In this document: piece by piece, positions 1 to 9,061 of the stretch
Numbering within the stretch: position 1 is the first letter of the stretch
Layout: every line of letters begins with the position of its first letter
Source of the DNA: Caminicella sporogenes DSM 14501
GTDB taxonomy: Bacteria; Bacillota; Clostridia; Peptostreptococcales; Caminicellaceae
Reading direction: 5' to 3'
NCBI RefSeq assembly: GCF_900142285.1
Contig: NZ_FRAJ01000007.1
Coordinates: forward strand, 62,001-126,000
DNA: 64,000 nt
Position numbers and translations under genes: made by a program
The notes under the pieces: generated by a model
Databases searched by the model: none
Told to the model about the DNA's origin: nothing
What the model saw: the letters and a program-made list of their open reading frames with translations, nothing else

Positions 1-1435
1 TAAGATTATCGTTTATTATTTTAACTGCATTTTTTGAATCCTCAGCTAATTTTCTTATTTCATCTGCTACAACTGTAAAGCCTCTGCCCATTTCTCCAGC
101 TCTAGCTGCTTCGATAGCTGCATTAAGTGCCAAAAGATTTGTTTGTTCTGATATTTGTTCAACAGTTATTACGATATTAATTATATCTTGGACTTTATTT
201 GCTAGTTCTTCTCCTTTTGAATTTACTTTTGCAAAGTTATCTTTTACTTCTAAGAGCATATTTGAAACAGCTTGAAGTTCTTGAAATGATTTTTCAATAT
301 TTGATACAGCATTTTCAAGTTGTTTTTTTCTAATATTTTCTTCTTCTGCAAGGTTATTTAAAATTTCAATATTTTCATTTAGAATGTAAACAGATTTTTC
401 TGTTTCTTCAGCTTGATGAACAGCTCCATTAGCTACTTCTTGAACAGCACTAGAAATTCCTTCAGAAACTTCTTTCATGCTACTGGCTATATTTGAAAAT
501 GTTATAGTGAAATTGTGAACATCATCCATACCACCTTTAAGGTATATAAAATCTTTCTTTATATTATTTTTTATTTTATTTATTTCATTAATATGTTTTT
601 CAAATTCATCTCCAGATTTTATTTTTGTATCTCCAACAAAATTTAGATTTTCAAGTTTAGAAAGTTCATCTTGAACAACTTTTAAAGGTGATATAGCTGT
701 TTTGGCAATTAAATATGTAACTATAAATACAGCGGCTGTAAATAAGCTGCTTTTTATTATATTTTGATTGCTTAAAAAGAAAAAAATGAATGATATTATT
801 GTAGTTGGCAGTGCTATTTTTAAAGATATATCTTTAATAAAACCAAAAGATAAAAATTTAGAAAGTGTGTAGTTTTTAATAACTGATGGGTCTTTTTCAA
901 GTTTTATTTTTACTTTCATAAAATGTCTTCCATCGTTATATTTCCCACTGTCAAGTATATTGTATTCCATTTTTTCATTAAAAAATTTGGCACTACCTTC
1001 TAAAAGACCTAAAAAATAGTCAAACATGCCTCTTTTAGATTCATATAAAATTTCTATTTCTTTAGGGGCAGTTTCTGTAGCTATTAATCTAGGTGGTTTT
1101 GCTCCTTTTATCATCTTTGTAAGTTGAGTATGTACGTCATCCATCATCATGAGAAAACCTTTTAGGCTAAATCTTTCGAAATAAGAAGGAAACCATTTGC
1201 TAAATGTTTCTATATTTTTTCTTCCTATTTCTCTCCAGACTTCTCCGGGTGTTTTGTTTGTAAGATTAGCAACTTCTTCTACTATAACCATAGGTTCATT
1301 ATCGTGAATGTCTTCAAGTGGCGTAATGACCCTATTTTTTTGCCATCCTACTTTTGAAATGGCTTTGTCGACAATTTCTTTACCATATAAATTTTCTAAA
1401 GTATTTATCCAAGTTGAAACTACAGTACCTTTCAA
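1..1435 (-). CDS. H-NOX (heme NO/O2-binding) methyl-accepting chemotaxis protein, C-terminus cut
   Basis: Gas-sensing chemoreceptor, cut by the left window edge (about 478 codons seen). Residues 1-185 form an H-NOX domain. Compared from memory with the Thermoanaerobacter (Caldanaerobacter) H-NOX it aligns without gaps through at least residue 140: proximal His102, Pro115, the heme-propionate motif Y131-x-S133-x-R135, and the distal trio Trp9, Asn74, Tyr140. Next come two adjacent membrane segments (about residues 210-255), a short linker and the cytoplasmic signalling domain, with the hairpin-tip motif [18 protein letters not shown]. The heme domain is cytoplasmic, N-terminal to the membrane hairpin, so a diffusible gas is the likely ligand. 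Start: TTG at 1435, because AGGAGG lies 8 bases upstream and this residue equals Met1 of the family; a second TTG at 1441 sits too close to the ribosome site. Divergent from fhs. Confidence 0.93.
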   Translation of the reverse strand, partial: MKGTVVSTWINTLENLYGKEIVDKAISKVGWQKNRVITPLEDIHDNEPMVIVEEVANLTNKTPGEVWREIGRKNIETFSKWFPSYFERFSLKGFLMMMDDVHTQLTKMIKGAKPPRLIATETAPKEIEILYESKRGMFDYFLGLLEGSAKFFNEKMEYNILDSGKYNDGRHFMKVKIKLEKDPSVIKNYTLSKFLSFGFIKDISLKIALPTTIISFIFFFLSNQNIIKSSLFTAAVFIVTYLIAKTAISPLKVVQDELSKLENLNFVGDTKIKSGDEFEKHINEINKIKNNIKKDFIYLKGGMDDVHNFTITFSNIASSMKEVSEGISSAVQEVANGAVHQAEETEKSVYILNENIEILNNLAEEENIRKKQLENAVSNIEKSFQELQAVSNMLLEVKDNFAKVNSKGEELANKVQDIINIVITVEQISEQTNLLALNAAIEAARAGEMGRGFTVVADEIRKLAEDSKNAVKIINDNL

Positions 1436-1777
1436 ATCCAATACCTCCTTTAGCTAAAAACATATCTCTATATCATTATAATATGAATATTTGAATTTGT
1501 ATTTAATATGTGAAAATTTTTTTCTACAAGCTATATATATCCAAATTGAGACTATGATAAACAGAAGTAAAAAAATAAAAAAAGTGCTGTTTAAATAAAA
1601 TAGTATAGTATATAATTATAAGTAATATTGACTTTAAAACTTATATTTAAGAAAAAGAGTTTTTTTAAAGAAAGTTAAACTTTGGAGTTGGAGATTTAGT
1701 TTATTTGACGCTTTAGAGACGAATAGATATTATAATTTAATTATAAATTTCAGAATAATTAATATGGAGGGAATATT
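1436..1777. other. Divergent intergenic region between the chemoreceptor and fhs
   Basis: 342 bases, very AT-rich. The half next to fhs holds a promoter candidate at 1705-1733 and the GGAGGG ribosome site of fhs. The half next to the chemoreceptor holds its AGGAGG (1444-1449). No open frame, strong hairpin or riboswitch-like structure was seen. Confidence 0.6.
1705..1733 (+). promoter_or_regulatory. Candidate sigma-A promoter of fhs
   Basis: TTGACG (1705-1710), a 17-base spacer, then TATTAT (1728-1733), about 45 bases upstream of the fhs start. Both boxes match the housekeeping consensus well. An overlapping TATAAT at 1731-1736 would give a 20-base spacer and is less likely. Confidence 0.5.
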
Positions 1778-3448
1778 ATGAAAACAGATGTCCAAATAGC
1801 CCAAGAGGCCAAAATGCTTCCTATAGTAGAAATAGCAAAAAAGTTGGATTTAACTGAAGATGAATTAGAGCTTTATGGAAAATATAAAGCAAAAATTTCA
1901 TTAGACGTATATAAGAGACTTGAAGACAAAGAAGACGGAAAACTAGTGTTAGTTACGGCAATCAATCCTACATCTGCTGGAGAAGGTAAAACTACTACGA
2001 ATGTTGGTTTAAGTATGGGGCTTAATAAAATAGGAAAAAAGGCAATAACAACATTGAGAGAGCCTTCCCTTGGACCTTGCTTTGGTATTAAAGGTGGAGC
2101 AGCTGGTGGAGGATATGCTCAGGTAGTTCCTATGGAAGATATTAACCTTCATTTTACAGGTGATATACATGCTATAACTACTGCTCATAATTTACTTTCA
2201 GCTCTTTTAGATAATCACATTCATCAAGGAAATAAGCTTAATATAGACCCAAGACGAATTACATGGAAAAGAGTTCTTGATATGAACGACAGAGCTCTTA
2301 GAAAGATAGTAATAGGACTTGGCGGAAGGGGAAACGGAGTACCAAGAGAAGATGGTTTTGATATAACTGTAGCATCTGAAATCATGGCTATATTATGTTT
2401 AGCTACAAGCATAGAGGACCTTAAAGAAAGACTTTCAAAGATGATAGTTGGATATACTTATGATAACGAACCTGTAACTGCTGGACAGCTTGATGCAACT
2501 GGTTCTTTGACACTACTCTTAAAAGACGCAATAAAACCAAATCTTGTTCAGACGTTAGAAAATACACCAGCTATTATACATGGAGGTCCTTTTGCAAATA
2601 TAGCACATGGTTGTAATTCTGTAATGGCAACAAAAATTGCATTGAAACTTGCTGATTATGTTGTTACAGAAGCTGGATTTGGTGCAGATTTGGGAGCAGA
2701 AAAGTTTTTTAATATAAAATGTAGATATGCAAATCTTAAACCAGATGTAACTGTGATAGTTGCAACTGTAAGAGCATTAAAAAATCATGGTGGAGTAGCA
2801 AAGGCAGATTTAGGTAAAGAAAATATGGAAGCATTGGCAAAGGGATTTGAAAATCTTGAAAAGCAGATAGAAAATGTTCAAAAATTTGGAGTACCTGCAG
2901 TTGTTGCTATAAATAGATTCCCAACTGATACGGAAGATGAGTTGAAATATATAGAAGATAAATGTAAAGAACTTGGTGTTGATGTAGTATTATCAGAAGT
3001 TTGGGCAAAAGGTGGAGAAGGTGGAGTACAGCTTGCTAAAAAAGTTGTAGAGCTTTCAGAGAGCGGAAAATCAAATTATAGACCTCTTTATGATTTAGAT
3101 ATGTCTATAAGAGAAAAAATAGAAACTATAGCAAAAGAAATATATGGAGCGGATGGAGTAGAATTTTCATCAAAGGCGTTAAAAGAAATTGAAAAATATG
3201 AAAGAATAGGGCTTGATAAACTTCCAATATGTATGGCTAAAACTCAATATTCATTATCTGATAATCCAAAACTTTTAGGAAGACCAAGAGGGTTTACTAT
3301 TACAGTAAAAGAAATTAGAGCTTCTGCTGGTGCAGGTTTCTTAGTAGCTTTAACTGGAGATATTATGACTATGCCCGGACTACCAAAAGTTCCAGCAGCA
3401 AATAAAATAGATTTACTGCCTAATGGAGAAATCGTAGGATTATTTTAA
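1778..3448 (+). CDS. fhs: Formate-tetrahydrofolate ligase
   Basis: Condenses formate with tetrahydrofolate using ATP to give 10-formyl-THF, the entry of formate into one-carbon metabolism and a step of the Wood-Ljungdahl methyl branch. It is a cytoplasmic enzyme, homotetrameric in the family. The 556 residues match the family's usual length. Visible motifs are the nucleotide loop [12 protein letters not shown] (63-74), the glycine-rich [18 protein letters not shown] region (about 95-112) and the C-terminal [15 protein letters not shown] segment. ATG follows GGAGGG at 6-7 bases. The gene is monocistronic: own promoter upstream, intrinsic terminator just after. No other acetogenesis genes lie nearby, so it may serve purine/formyl-Met synthesis or amino-acid fermentation rather than autotrophy. 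Confidence 0.98.
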   Translation: MKTDVQIAQEAKMLPIVEIAKKLDLTEDELELYGKYKAKISLDVYKRLEDKEDGKLVLVTAINPTSAGEGKTTTNVGLSMGLNKIGKKAITTLREPSLGPCFGIKGGAAGGGYAQVVPMEDINLHFTGDIHAITTAHNLLSALLDNHIHQGNKLNIDPRRITWKRVLDMNDRALRKIVIGLGGRGNGVPREDGFDITVASEIMAILCLATSIEDLKERLSKMIVGYTYDNEPVTAGQLDATGSLTLLLKDAIKPNLVQTLENTPAIIHGGPFANIAHGCNSVMATKIALKLADYVVTEAGFGADLGAEKFFNIKCRYANLKPDVTVIVATVRALKNHGGVAKADLGKENMEALAKGFENLEKQIENVQKFGVPAVVAINRFPTDTEDELKYIEDKCKELGVDVVLSEVWAKGGEGGVQLAKKVVELSESGKSNYRPLYDLDMSIREKIETIAKEIYGADGVEFSSKALKEIEKYERIGLDKLPICMAKTQYSLSDNPKLLGRPRGFTITVKEIRASAGAGFLVALTGDIMTMPGLPKVPAANKIDLLPNGEIVGLF

Positions 3449-3472
3449 TATAGATAAATTTTATAATTTACT

Positions 3473-3510
3473 AAAGGTCAATGGAGTAAAATACTCTGTT
3501 GACTTTTTTT
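3473..3510 (+). terminator. Intrinsic terminator of fhs
   Basis: Two 12-base arms at 3477-3488 and 3492-3503 (starting GTCAA, ending TTGAC) pair around an AAA loop with one or two wobble or mismatch positions, followed by seven T residues (3504-3510). Confidence 0.85.
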
Positions 3511-3546
3511 ATTGATTACAGTTTTAAGCAAAATAAAATTAAGCAG

Positions 3547-3585
3547 AAATTAGAATTATAAATAATTTAAAATTAGAATTATAAA
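3547..3585. repeat. Short direct repeat in the fhs-murQ gap
   Basis: AAATTAGAATTATAAA occurs exactly at 3547-3562 and again at 3570-3585. It is followed (3601-3632) by a sequence alternating GAAACTTACAAC and GAAACTTGCAA, which resembles text in several other gaps of this window. Confidence 0.6.
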
Positions 3586-3661
3586 AAACTTAGAGATTTA
3601 ATTTGAAACTTACAACATGAAACTTGCAATTTATATTTTGCAATAATTTTAAAATAAAGGA

Positions 3662-3690
3662 TTGACAAAAGATTTTTTAAAGTTTATAAT
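3662..3690 (+). promoter_or_regulatory. Consensus sigma-A promoter of the murQ-nag operon
   Basis: TTGACA (3662-3667), exactly 17 bases, then TATAAT (3685-3690): a perfect match to the vegetative consensus. The predicted start (about 3697) falls at the edge of the operator at 3703-3715, the layout expected for a strong promoter held down by a repressor. Confidence 0.85.
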
Positions 3691-3702
3691 TAAATTACAA
3701 AA

Positions 3703-3715
3703 TTGGTATATACAA
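3703..3715 (+). promoter_or_regulatory. Probable NagR/DasR-type (dre) operator
   Basis: TTGGTATATACAA is a near-perfect palindrome and resembles the dre sites bound by GntR/HutC-family amino-sugar repressors (NagR/YvoA of Bacillus, DasR of Streptomyces), whose half-site is TGGTCTA or TGGTATA. It lies directly downstream of the -10 box, where bound repressor would block initiation. The second gene of the operon encodes such a repressor. Confidence 0.65.
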
Positions 3716-3760
3716 CATAACATTATTACAACAAATTAAATTTAGGAAGGTTGAAGTGTA

Positions 3761-4675
3761 TTGAAATATAAGATGGTTGAAGGGAGAAATGAAAATACAT
3801 TAGATATTGATATACTTCCTACTATTGATATAGTGAGAAAAATAAATGAAGAAGACAAAAAAGTAGCATATGCAGTTGAAAAGGAAATAGAAAGTATTGC
3901 AAAAGCTGTAGATTATATAGTTGAAAGTTTTAATAATGGAGGGAGGTTATTTTATTTAGGAAGTGGAACTAGCGGAAAGATTGGTGTAGTAGATGCATCT
4001 GAATGTCCTCCGACATTTGGTGTAGATGATGATATGGTGCAAGGTATTATTTCGGGGGGAAAAGAAGCTGTATGGGGATGGCTTGAACATACTGAAGATG
4101 ATGAAAAATTAGCTATTAGAGATTTAAAAGATAAAGGAGTTAGCAATAAAGATGTTATAGTTGGCATAACAGCAAGTGGAAATACTCCTTATGTATTAAA
4201 AGGGATAGAATATGCAAATGAATTAGGAGCTAAAACTATAGGACTTATATGTAATAAAAGTGGAAAGTTAAAGTACATGAGCGATATATGTATTTGCATA
4301 GACGTTGGACCAGAAGTTATTATGGGTTCTACTAGAATGAAGGCAGGAACGGCACAGAAAATGGTTTTAAATATATTAAGTACAGCATCAATGATTAAAA
4401 TAGGTAAAGTTTATAGTAATCTTATGATAAATGTCAGACCTATAAATCAAAAGTTGAAAAAACGTGTAGAGACTATTGTATATCTGGCAACAGGAGAAAA
4501 TAAAGAAATTATTAAAAAAGTACTAGATAAATGTAATTATGATGCTAAATTGGCTATAGTAATGATTAGTAAAAAAATGGATTTAGATAGTGCAAAGAAG
4601 TTTATAAAAGATAATAACGGAATTATTAATCAGTTAATTATAGAAAGTGATTTGCAAAGAAAGATAAAAAAATAA
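3761..4675 (+). CDS. murQ: N-acetylmuramic acid 6-phosphate etherase
   Basis: Cleaves the D-lactyl ether of MurNAc-6-phosphate to give GlcNAc-6-phosphate and D-lactate, feeding peptidoglycan sugars into the NagA/NagB pathway encoded downstream. It is a SIS-fold protein of 304 residues, the usual length. The phosphosugar loop GSGTSGKIG (67-75) is present. Catalytic glutamates are Glu81 in SECPPTF and Glu112 in TEDD, which correspond to Glu83 and Glu114 of E. coli MurQ. The C-terminal STRMKAGTAQKM motif is typical. The start is TTG at 3761, 10 bases after AGGAAGG; no ATG is available upstream. First gene of the murQ-nagR-nagP-nagA-nagB operon. No MurNAc-specific transporter is present, so MurNAc may enter through NagP or another permease. 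Confidence 0.96.
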   Translation: MKYKMVEGRNENTLDIDILPTIDIVRKINEEDKKVAYAVEKEIESIAKAVDYIVESFNNGGRLFYLGSGTSGKIGVVDASECPPTFGVDDDMVQGIISGGKEAVWGWLEHTEDDEKLAIRDLKDKGVSNKDVIVGITASGNTPYVLKGIEYANELGAKTIGLICNKSGKLKYMSDICICIDVGPEVIMGSTRMKAGTAQKMVLNILSTASMIKIGKVYSNLMINVRPINQKLKKRVETIVYLATGENKEIIKKVLDKCNYDAKLAIVMISKKMDLDSAKKFIKDNNGIINQLIIESDLQRKIKK

Positions 4676-4699
4676 AGTGATTTTTTTTTATAAAGACAT

Positions 4700-4713
4700 G
4701 GAAAACGTTTTAT
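4700..4713 (+). promoter_or_regulatory. Possible catabolite-response element (cre)
   Basis: GGAAAACGTTTTAT matches the CcpA consensus TGWAARCGYTWNCW at 12 of 14 positions, in the 83-base gap between murQ and nagR. Catabolite repression of an amino-sugar operon is plausible. An intragenic position would act as a roadblock. Chance matches are common in AT-rich DNA. Confidence 0.35.
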
Positions 4714-4758
4714 AAAAATTGAAGAAGATGATATTTAAAAAAGGTTGGAGGGTTAAAA

Positions 4759-5490
4759 GTGAGAAAAGTTTCTAAAAATAATCCATTACCTTTGTATTAT
4801 CAATTGAAAGAAATAATACAGGAAATGATTGAAAATGAAGAGCTAAAACCGGGCGATCCAGTTCCACCAGAAAGGGAATTATGCGAAATACACGGTGTAA
4901 GTAGAATGACAGCTAGGAAAGCAATAATGGATTTAGTAAATGAGGGATTACTGTATAGAGAACAGGGAAAAGGGACTTTTGTTTCAGCTCCAAAAATAAA
5001 GCAACAATTATCGCAGTTAAAGGGTTTTACAGAAGATATGGAGGAAAAAGGGCTAAAGACTGATACAAAATTGTTATCATTTGAAATAAAAAAAGCTACA
5101 AAGAAGATAAGAGAGCATTTGAATTTAACTCAAGAAGATAGTTTAATTATAGAAATAAAGAGATTGAGAAAAATAGAAAATGAACCTATTGCAGTAGAAA
5201 CTGCTTGGATACCTTTAAATATGTGTCCGGATTTTACTAGAGAAACTCTTGAAGGTAATTCGCTCTATAGTATTATAAGAAAAAAATATAACTATAATTT
5301 GGATTATGCAAAGCAGACTATAGAACCTATAAAAATAAATGAATATGAAAGCAGTTTATTAAATGTAAAGCCGGAATCTTTAGCGCTTTTATTTAGAAGA
5401 AAAACTTATTTAGACGATGGTAGAGTTATAGAATATACAAAAGCTATTTATAGAAGTGATAAATACAAGTATGAAGTAATACTTAGATAA
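4759..5490 (+). CDS. nagR: GntR/HutC-family amino-sugar repressor (NagR-like)
   Basis: Transcription factor of 243 residues with an N-terminal winged helix-turn-helix (about 8-72; PLYYQLKEIIQ, then VSRMTARKAIMDLVNEGLLYR) and a C-terminal UTRA ligand domain (about 95-240; GFTEDMEEKGLKT, then the IEIKRLRKIENEPIAVET core). In this family glucosamine-6-phosphate or GlcNAc-6-phosphate releases the protein from DNA. It sits inside the operon it most likely controls; the palindrome at 3703-3715 is the likely target, which would give autoregulation. Start: GTG at 4759 with GGAGGG six bases upstream. The assignment to amino sugars rests on genomic context. Confidence 0.9.
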   Translation: MRKVSKNNPLPLYYQLKEIIQEMIENEELKPGDPVPPERELCEIHGVSRMTARKAIMDLVNEGLLYREQGKGTFVSAPKIKQQLSQLKGFTEDMEEKGLKTDTKLLSFEIKKATKKIREHLNLTQEDSLIIEIKRLRKIENEPIAVETAWIPLNMCPDFTRETLEGNSLYSIIRKKYNYNLDYAKQTIEPIKINEYESSLLNVKPESLALLFRRKTYLDDGRVIEYTKAIYRSDKYKYEVILR

Positions 5491-5546
5491 TGTTTAATAA
5501 ATTATTTATATAAATTTAAAATAATTTTAAAGGGAGGATTTTAAAA

Positions 5547-6938
5547 GTGAAAAAGTCGTTTGGCAAAATTCAAAAAATTGGTAAGGCTTTAATGCTTCCA
5601 GTAGCAGTTTTACCAGCAGCTGGTTTACTGCTTAGGTTAGGAGCTCCTGATGTATTTAATATTCCATTTATTATGAAAGCTGGAGATGCTATATTTTCAA
5701 ATCTTGCATTATTATTTGCAATAGGTGTAGCAGTAGGTTTGGCATTTGATAATGCCGGAGCGGCAGGTTTAGCTGGAGCAGTTGGATATTTAGTTCTTAC
5801 AAATGCAGTTGTAACAATAAACAAAGATATAAATATGAGTGTTCTTGCAGGAATTATATCGGGTATTGTAGCTGGAGTCATGTATAATAAGTTTCATGAT
5901 ATTAAACTACCAGATTGGTTAGGCTTTTTTGGAGGAAAGAGATTTGTACCAATTATTACGGCTACTATAAGTGTTTTATTAGCACTAATATTTGGTTATA
6001 TTTGGCCGCCTATTCAAAGCGGAATTCATGCAACAGGTGAATGGATTATAAAAGCTGGAGTTTTAGGAGTATTTGCATTTGGATTTTTAAATAGATTGTT
6101 AATACCGGTTGGATTACACCATGTCATGAATAGTTTTGTTTGGTTTGTATTTGGGGAATATAATGGTAAGACGGGAGATTTAAGCAGATTTTTTGCTGGT
6201 GACCCAACAGCAGGTTCATTTATGGCAGGATTTTTCCCGATATTTATGTTTGCTCTTCCAGCAGCAGCTTTTGCTATGATTAAGATGGCTAAAAAGGAAA
6301 ATAGAAAGGCAATAGCTGGAGCAATGATAAGTGTTGCACTTACATCTTTCTTAACAGGTATTACTGAACCAGTAGAGTTTATCTTTATGTTTCTTGCACC
6401 AGTACTTTATATAACACATGCTATTTTAACAGGTGTATCTATGGCTGTAGTTTATATGTTGGGAATTAAGCATGGATTTACATTTTCAGCTGGAGCTATT
6501 GACTACTTTTTAAATATGGGGTTATCTACAAAAGGTTGGTTGATTATACCTATTGGTATTGTATTTGGAATAATATATTATATAGTTTTCGTATATGCAA
6601 TAAAAAAATTAGATTTACCTACACCCGGTAGAATGGATGATGAAGGAGATTTAACAGCTGGAAATATGGAAAATAAAGAATTATCTAATATTGCAGTGGC
6701 TTATATAGAAAAGTTAGGCGGTATAGATAATTTAGAGGAAATAGATGCCTGTATAACTAGGTTGAGATTAACACTTAAAGATAATTCAATAGTAGATGAT
6801 AATGAATTGAAGAAATTGGGAGCTTCTGGTGTAATTAGACCGAACAGTAAAAATATACAGGTAGTAGTAGGTACAAAAGCTGAAATAATAGCTGATGCGA
6901 TGAAAAAACATATTAAAAAAATAAAAAATGAGGCTTAA
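5547..6938 (+). CDS. nagP: PTS N-acetylglucosamine transporter, EIICB
   Basis: Imports and phosphorylates N-acetylglucosamine at the membrane. An EIIC domain of roughly ten membrane segments occupies about 1-360, with the conserved ITEPVEFIFMFLAP loop (about 271-284). After a linker comes an EIIB domain (about 375-463) with phospho-acceptor Cys402 in DACITRLRLTL. There is no EIIA domain, as in the Bacillus NagP type, so phosphate must come from a separate glucose-type EIIA encoded elsewhere. 463 residues is normal for EIICB. Start: GTG at 5547, AGGGAGG ten bases upstream. Flanked by nagR and nagA in one operon; a long hairpin follows the stop codon. GlcNAc specificity is inferred from context; MurNAc or glucosamine cannot be excluded. 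Confidence 0.93.
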   Translation: MKKSFGKIQKIGKALMLPVAVLPAAGLLLRLGAPDVFNIPFIMKAGDAIFSNLALLFAIGVAVGLAFDNAGAAGLAGAVGYLVLTNAVVTINKDINMSVLAGIISGIVAGVMYNKFHDIKLPDWLGFFGGKRFVPIITATISVLLALIFGYIWPPIQSGIHATGEWIIKAGVLGVFAFGFLNRLLIPVGLHHVMNSFVWFVFGEYNGKTGDLSRFFAGDPTAGSFMAGFFPIFMFALPAAAFAMIKMAKKENRKAIAGAMISVALTSFLTGITEPVEFIFMFLAPVLYITHAILTGVSMAVVYMLGIKHGFTFSAGAIDYFLNMGLSTKGWLIIPIGIVFGIIYYIVFVYAIKKLDLPTPGRMDDEGDLTAGNMENKELSNIAVAYIEKLGGIDNLEEIDACITRLRLTLKDNSIVDDNELKKLGASGVIRPNSKNIQVVVGTKAEIIADAMKKHIKKIKNEA

Positions 6939-6944
6939 TAGTAA

Positions 6945-6985
6945 AAAATGGCATGGTGACTGATGGTGAGTCATCATGCCATTTT
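6945..6985 (+). terminator. Intercistronic hairpin between nagP and nagA
   Basis: A 17-bp stem: AAAATGGCATGGTGACT at 6945-6961 pairs with AGTCATCATGCCATTTT at 6969-6985 (one G-T pair) around a 7-base loop. The T-run is part of the stem, and nagA's ribosome site begins only a few bases later. It could be a leaky terminator, an mRNA end stabilizer or a processing site that sets nagP against nagA/nagB levels. Confidence 0.7.
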
Positions 6986-7004
6986 ATAAGGAAGGGATGG
7001 AAGT

Positions 7005-8159
7005 ATGAATACAGTATATGGTTTGACTAATGGAAAAATAATACTTGGAGAAAATGTTTTAGAGGATAAAGTGTTGATATTTAAAGACAAAATATTAAAA
7101 ATAGCAGATAAAGAAGATTTAATAGAGTATGAGTCTATCCATCTGATAGATGTTAATGGTAATTATATATCTCCGGGATTTATAGATATTCATATTCATG
7201 GAGCAGGTGGTAGTGATACGATGGATGGGACTTTAAATTCAATAGAGAATATAAGTAGAACACTTGTAAAGACAGGTGTTACGAGTTTTTTAGCTACTAC
7301 TATGACTATGAGTAAAAAAGTTATATATGGTGTGCTTGATACTGTAAGAAAAGCTGTGAATACAGATTTTAAAGGAGCAAAAGTGTTAGGTGCTCATTTA
7401 GAAGGTCCTTTTATAAGTGAAAAATATAAAGGAGCACAAAATGCTAAGTATATAGTAAGGCCAGGTTATGATTTTGTTAAGGGTTATACAGATATTATAA
7501 AAATAATTACTTTAGCACCAGAAATGGATATAGAATTTAAGTTTATAAAAAAGATAAAGGAAACTGGAGAGAATATAGTACTGTCTGTAGGACATTCAAA
7601 TGCCACATATGAAGAATGTATAAATTCAATAAAAGAAGGAATTTCACATGGTACACATATATTTAATGCGATGTCTCCTATGCATCATAGGATGCCCGGT
7701 GTAGTAGGAGCTGTATTAAATAGTGATGTTACTTGTGAAATTATAGCAGATAAAATTCATGTTCATCCTGCTATTTTCCAATTGTTATTAAAAACAAAAG
7801 GTATAGATAAAATAATTCTTATAACAGATTCTATGAGGGCAGGAGCTATGAAAGAGGGTATATATGAATTAGGAGGACAAAAAGTAATTGTAAAGGATGG
7901 ACAGGCGAGGCTTGAAAATAATACTTTAGCTGGTAGTGTACTTACAATGAATAGTGCAGTCAAAAATTTTATGGAGCACACAGATATAAATATACAAAAT
8001 GTAATAAAATTGGCAACTATAAATCCAGCTAGAGTAATAGGTATAGATGATAAAAAGGGAAGTCTACATGAAGGTAAAGATGCTGATATAGTAGTTTTTG
8101 ATAAGAATTTTGACATATATCTTACAGTAGTAGAAGGAAATATATTATATAAAAAATAA
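7005..8159 (+). CDS. nagA: N-acetylglucosamine-6-phosphate deacetylase
   Basis: Hydrolyses GlcNAc-6-phosphate to glucosamine-6-phosphate and acetate, receiving substrate from both NagP and MurQ. It is a cytoplasmic amidohydrolase-fold metal enzyme of 384 residues, the family's usual length. Metal-binding motifs are visible: DIHIHG (61-66), the glutamate of LEGPFIS, the histidine of VGHSNATYEE, the HIFNAMSPMHHRMPG segment, and the catalytic aspartate in ITDSMRAG. The ribosome site GGAAGGGATGG is just upstream of ATG at 7005. It is followed 18 bases later by nagB. Confidence 0.97.
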   Translation: MNTVYGLTNGKIILGENVLEDKVLIFKDKILKIADKEDLIEYESIHLIDVNGNYISPGFIDIHIHGAGGSDTMDGTLNSIENISRTLVKTGVTSFLATTMTMSKKVIYGVLDTVRKAVNTDFKGAKVLGAHLEGPFISEKYKGAQNAKYIVRPGYDFVKGYTDIIKIITLAPEMDIEFKFIKKIKETGENIVLSVGHSNATYEECINSIKEGISHGTHIFNAMSPMHHRMPGVVGAVLNSDVTCEIIADKIHVHPAIFQLLLKTKGIDKIILITDSMRAGAMKEGIYELGGQKVIVKDGQARLENNTLAGSVLTMNSAVKNFMEHTDINIQNVIKLATINPARVIGIDDKKGSLHEGKDADIVVFDKNFDIYLTVVEGNILYKK

Positions 8160-8177
8160 TATGCGGAGGGTTTTACA

Positions 8178-8903
8178 ATGAAAATATTAATTGTAAAAGA
8201 TTATGATGAAATGAGTAAGAAGGCAGCAAATATGGTAGCAAGTCAAATAATATTAAAGCCAGAAAGTGTAATAGGACTAGCTACAGGGGATACTCCAAAG
8301 GGAATGTATAGACAGCTTGTAAAGTTATATAAAGATGGATATGTAGATTTTAAAAATGTTAAAACATTTAATTTAGATGAATATTATGGATTGGAAAAGG
8401 ATAATCCACAGAGTTATAATTATTATATGATGGAAAATTTATTTAAACATGTAAATATAAAAAGAGAAAATATAAATATACCAAATGGTATGGCAGAAGA
8501 TTTAGAAATTGAGTGTGAAGAATACGAGAAAAAAATAGAAGAGTTAGGTGGTATAGATTTACAAGTTCTTGGAATAGGTAGAAATGGACATATCGGTTTT
8601 AATGAACCAGATTTAAAATTTGAAGCTAAGACGCATTTGGTAAGATTAGATGAAGATACAATAAAAGCAAATTCAAGATTTTTTAATTCAATAGAAGAAG
8701 TACCTACAATGGCTATAAGTATGGGTATAAAGACTATAATGAATGCAAGGAAAATAATACTTTTAGCGTCTGGAAAGGAAAAAGCTGAGGCAATTTACAA
8801 AACAGTAAATGGTAAAATAACTCCAAAAGTACCAGCTTCAGTATTACAACTGCATCCAGATGTAACGTTAATAATAGATAAAGAAGCTGCTTCGTTGTTA
8901 TAA
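8178..8903 (+). CDS. nagB: Glucosamine-6-phosphate deaminase
   Basis: Converts glucosamine-6-phosphate to fructose-6-phosphate and ammonia, the step that joins amino-sugar breakdown to glycolysis. 241 residues, like the short Firmicute form without the allosteric extension of E. coli NagB. Motifs: [12 protein letters not shown] near the N-terminus, NLDEYYGL with the catalytic aspartate, and [13 protein letters not shown] with the catalytic His. GGAGGG precedes the ATG. It is the last gene of the operon and is followed by a clear terminator. No glmS-type ribozyme is present upstream, as expected for a catabolic gene. Confidence 0.97.
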   Translation: MKILIVKDYDEMSKKAANMVASQIILKPESVIGLATGDTPKGMYRQLVKLYKDGYVDFKNVKTFNLDEYYGLEKDNPQSYNYYMMENLFKHVNIKRENINIPNGMAEDLEIECEEYEKKIEELGGIDLQVLGIGRNGHIGFNEPDLKFEAKTHLVRLDEDTIKANSRFFNSIEEVPTMAISMGIKTIMNARKIILLASGKEKAEAIYKTVNGKITPKVPASVLQLHPDVTLIIDKEAASLL

Positions 8904-8923
8904 ATTAGAGCAGAGTTTATGAT

Positions 8924-8956
8924 AAAAAGCACTGATAAAAAATGTCAGTGCTTTTT
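8924..8956 (+). terminator. Intrinsic terminator of the murQ-nag operon
   Basis: Perfect 12-bp stem: AAAAAGCACTGA (8924-8935) and TCAGTGCTTTTT (8945-8956), 9-base loop. The T-run is formed by the right arm. Confidence 0.9.
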
Positions 8957-9061
8957 ATATTGTAAATTAAAAAAAGAAAAAAGGATTAATCCGATAAATG
9001 AAGAATAGACAGATAAATATATATGTTTGTGAATGTACATGCTTGAAAGGAAGTGTAGTAA

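Noticed and set aside
2224-2412. Minus-strand frame inside fhs
   Set aside because: Lies wholly within the clear fhs frame, no ribosome site; a shadow of its codon composition. The same holds for the other short antisense frames inside long genes (for example 5570-5881, 7763-8116, 43289-43660, 60426-60974).
8160-8180. glmS-type ribozyme before nagB
   Set aside because: The gap is only 18 bases and the gene is a catabolic deaminase, not glmS.
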